Below, one piece after another: positions 62,471 to 64,000 of a stretch of 64,000 nucleotides of DNA. Position 1 is the first letter of the stretch. Every line of letters begins with the position of its first letter. The stretch lies in contig CAVSZI010000018.1 in assembly GCA_963732345.1 (NCBI GenBank), positions 124,001 through 188,000 of the forward strand, in the 5' to 3' direction. A program made the position numbers and the translations under genes. The notes below the pieces were generated by a model that made no database searches, was not told where the DNA came from, and was given only the letters and a program-made list of their open reading frames with translations. This DNA is from Bog-532 sp963732345 (lineage in GTDB: Bacteria > Actinomycetota > Actinomycetes > Streptosporangiales > Streptosporangiaceae).

Positions 62471-63211
62471 GTGAAAGCATCTCCCGAAGCACAGTTGCGC
62501 CTGCTTGAACTGGCCGACCTGGACGCCGAGCTGGCCCGGCTCGACCACCGCCGCCGAAGCCTCCCGGAAGCCGCTCAGCTCGAGCAGATCGACGCCCGCA
62601 TGGGTGAGCTCCGGGACGGCATCGTCATGGGCGACGCCGAGCTGGGCGACCTGGCCGGCGAGCAGACCCGGGCCGAACGCGACGTGGAGCAGGTCCGGTC
62701 ACGGATCGACCGGGACCGGGCCCGTCTCGACGGTGGGCAGGTGAGCGCCGCCCGCGAGCTGGAGAACCTCCAGTCGGAAGTGCAGTCGCTGCTGCGCCGG
62801 CAGTCCGATCTCGAGGAAATCGTGCTGGACGCGATGGAGCGCCGCGAGGCCGCCGAGGGGCGCCGCGACGCCCTCGCGGCCGAGCAGGCCACCCTCACGG
62901 AACAGGCCGCGGAGCTGACCGTCAGGCGGGACGCCGCGCTGGACGAGATCGGCGAGCAGGCGGGCAAGGCCGAAGGCCGCCGCACCACGGTGGCCGCCGA
63001 CGTGCCCGCGGACGTGCTCGCCCTCTACGACAAGCTCCGCGCGCAGCAGGGCGTCGGCGCGGCGATGCTGCGCCGCGGCCGCTGTGAGGGGTGCCACCTC
63101 TCGCTGCACACGGTGGACCTGAACCAGATCCGCGCGGCCGCGCCGGATGAGGTGGTGCGCTGCGAGGAATGCCGGCGGATCCTCGTGCGCACCGCCGAAT
63201 CGGGCCTGTGA
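62471..63211 (+). CDS. zinc-ribbon coiled-coil protein (COG1579 family)
   Basis: 246 residues. A long antiparallel coiled coil (LLELADLDAELARLDHRRRSLPEAAQLEQ through about residue 175) ends in a four-cysteine zinc ribbon, CEGC...CEEC. In actinomycetes it lies between a Nif3-like gene and the bifunctional RNase H gene; its role is unknown, though binding of nucleic acid or replication proteins has been proposed for relatives. GTG 62471 is the start. The stop overlaps the next start (GTGA). Confidence 0.85.
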   Translation: MKASPEAQLRLLELADLDAELARLDHRRRSLPEAAQLEQIDARMGELRDGIVMGDAELGDLAGEQTRAERDVEQVRSRIDRDRARLDGGQVSAARELENLQSEVQSLLRRQSDLEEIVLDAMERREAAEGRRDALAAEQATLTEQAAELTVRRDAALDEIGEQAGKAEGRRTTVAADVPADVLALYDKLRAQQGVGAAMLRRGRCEGCHLSLHTVDLNQIRAAAPDEVVRCEECRRILVRTAESGL

Positions 63212-64000
63212 CGGGCCCCGCGATGCGCAGGCTCATCGCCGAGGCCGACGGCGGCTCCCGCGGCAATCCGGGCCCAGCCGGGTACGGCGCCCTGGTCCGG
63301 GACGCCGACACCATGGAGGTCCTGGCCACCGAATCGGAGTACATCGGCATTGCCACCAACAACGTCGCCGAGTACTCCGGCCTCATCGCGGGCCTGCGCG
63401 CGGCCGCGCGGATTGACCCGCACGCCTCCGTCCAGGTCCGGATGGACTCCCGGCTCGTGGTGGAGCAGATGTCCGGCCGCTGGAAGATCAAGCACCCGGA
63501 CATGAAGCCGCTCGCGCTGGCCGCCGGCGAGGCCGCCCGCGGCCTCACCAAGGTGACGTACGAGTGGGTGCCGCGGGAGCGCAACAAGTTGGCGGACCGG
63601 CTCGCCAACGAGGCGATGGATTCCGCCGAACGGAACGGCGGTGGCCCTCCTACCCGGGTGAGACCCCGCCCGGCCGAGCGCCTGGCTCCCGGGCCGGACA
63701 AGCGGCCGGGCGGAAGCGGGGCCGGATGGGGGCCCGCGCAGGGGCAGGCGACGATCACGCTGCTGCTGCGGCACGGGCAGACGCCCCTCTCGGCCGAGCG
63801 GCGGTTCGCGGGCATCGGTGACATCGAGCTGACCGAGACGGGCGCGCGCCAGGCGAAGCTCGCGGGGGAGCGGCTCGCCGCGCGCGGCGGTGTCAACGTG
63901 GTCGTGACGTCCCCGTTGCGGCGGGCCCGGCAGACGGCCGAGGAGGTGGCCGCGGCCACCGGCGCGCCGGTCGAGGAGGACGCGGACTTCCGCGAGACCG
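63208..64000 (+). CDS. bifunctional RNase HI / histidine phosphatase, C-terminus beyond the window edge
   Basis: The N-terminal ~140 residues are an RNase HI domain: EADGGSRGNPGPAGYGALV with the first catalytic Asp, ATNNVAEYSGLIAGL with the Glu, and VRMDSRLVVEQMSG with the second Asp, as in mycobacterial Rv2228c. After a basic linker a histidine-phosphatase domain starts (LLLRHGQTPLSAERRF, LTSP-type loop VVTSPLRRARQTAEEV) and runs off the edge. In mycobacteria the protein degrades RNA in RNA-DNA hybrids and has acid-phosphatase (alpha-ribazole phosphatase-like) activity. GTG 63208 overlaps the zinc-ribbon stop; ATG 63223 is the alternative. Confidence 0.9.
   Translation, partial: MTGPAMRRLIAEADGGSRGNPGPAGYGALVRDADTMEVLATESEYIGIATNNVAEYSGLIAGLRAAARIDPHASVQVRMDSRLVVEQMSGRWKIKHPDMKPLALAAGEAARGLTKVTYEWVPRERNKLADRLANEAMDSAERNGGGPPTRVRPRPAERLAPGPDKRPGGSGAGWGPAQGQATITLLLRHGQTPLSAERRFAGIGDIELTETGARQAKLAGERLAARGGVNVVVTSPLRRARQTAEEVAAATGAPVEEDADFRET

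Overview
The window is GC-rich chromosomal DNA (GTG and TTG starts are common and antisense frames stay open for long stretches) from an actinomycete. The lineage evidence is the gene set: a tlyA-nadK-recN cluster, a steA/mctB-like pair followed by a murJ-type flippase, the ergothioneine operon egtABCD, a DUF5999 protein, a PafBC-type promoter before uvrA, and a bifunctional RNase H/phosphatase. A Streptosporangiales-like or related filamentous actinomycete fits, but no species can be named from the sequence. I see no rRNA, tRNA, CRISPR array, phage, integrase or transposase.

Layout. 1-9.6 kb: edge membrane protein, spermidine-synthase-like protein, gabT, then a catabolic run (pcaB-like lyase, two-subunit CoA-transferase, esterase-fold hydrolase), a lipoprotein and a fumarylacetoacetase-family hydrolase. 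9.9-11.7 kb: a diguanylate cyclase fused to a CarH-like B12-binding module. 11.8-16.5 kb: purC, cutA, a phosphatase and a mycosin-like membrane protease. 16.6-20.9 kb: tlyA-nadK-recN, with recN frameshifted. 20.9-28.4 kb: an accessory block between recN and steA, made of a mini-GntR regulator with a strong divergent promoter, a methyltransferase, egtDCBA and selD. 28.7-35.1 kb: overlapping envelope genes steA, mctB-like, MraY/WecA-like, murJ-like, a 57-codon pentapeptide-repeat ORF and a GT4 glycosyltransferase.

35.5-47.3 kb: a sugar/glycoside island with a ROK regulator, a GH3 glucosidase (frameshifted), an ABC importer, and a divergent operon of two Gfo/Idh/MocA oxidoreductases, a TIM-barrel isomerase/epimerase, a gutted second TIM barrel, an unknown protein and the first 49 codons of an epimerase. 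The two arms diverge from a 14-bp palindrome that overlaps the -35 region. 47.4-56.4 kb: glycerate kinase, GH1 glucosidase, metallo-hydrolase, two VOC proteins, YceI, uvrA and a hydrolase. 56.6-64 kb: small proteins, a YidC/Oxa1 insertase, a frameshifted sulfite-oxidase-like enzyme, a PPOX-fold protein, a zinc-ribbon coiled-coil protein and an RNase H/phosphatase running off the edge.

Two themes recur. First, short tandem repeats of 15, 18, 21, 24 or 39 bp (all multiples of three) have expanded inside at least nine otherwise conserved genes, giving in-frame low-complexity tails and inserts. Second, there is gene decay: three long conserved genes carry a single frameshift each, and three others survive only as fragments. 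The most notable single gene is the GGDEF-B12 fusion, which carries the W-x9-EH signature of B12 photoreceptors; the most notable neighbourhood is selD upstream of a complete ergothioneine operon.
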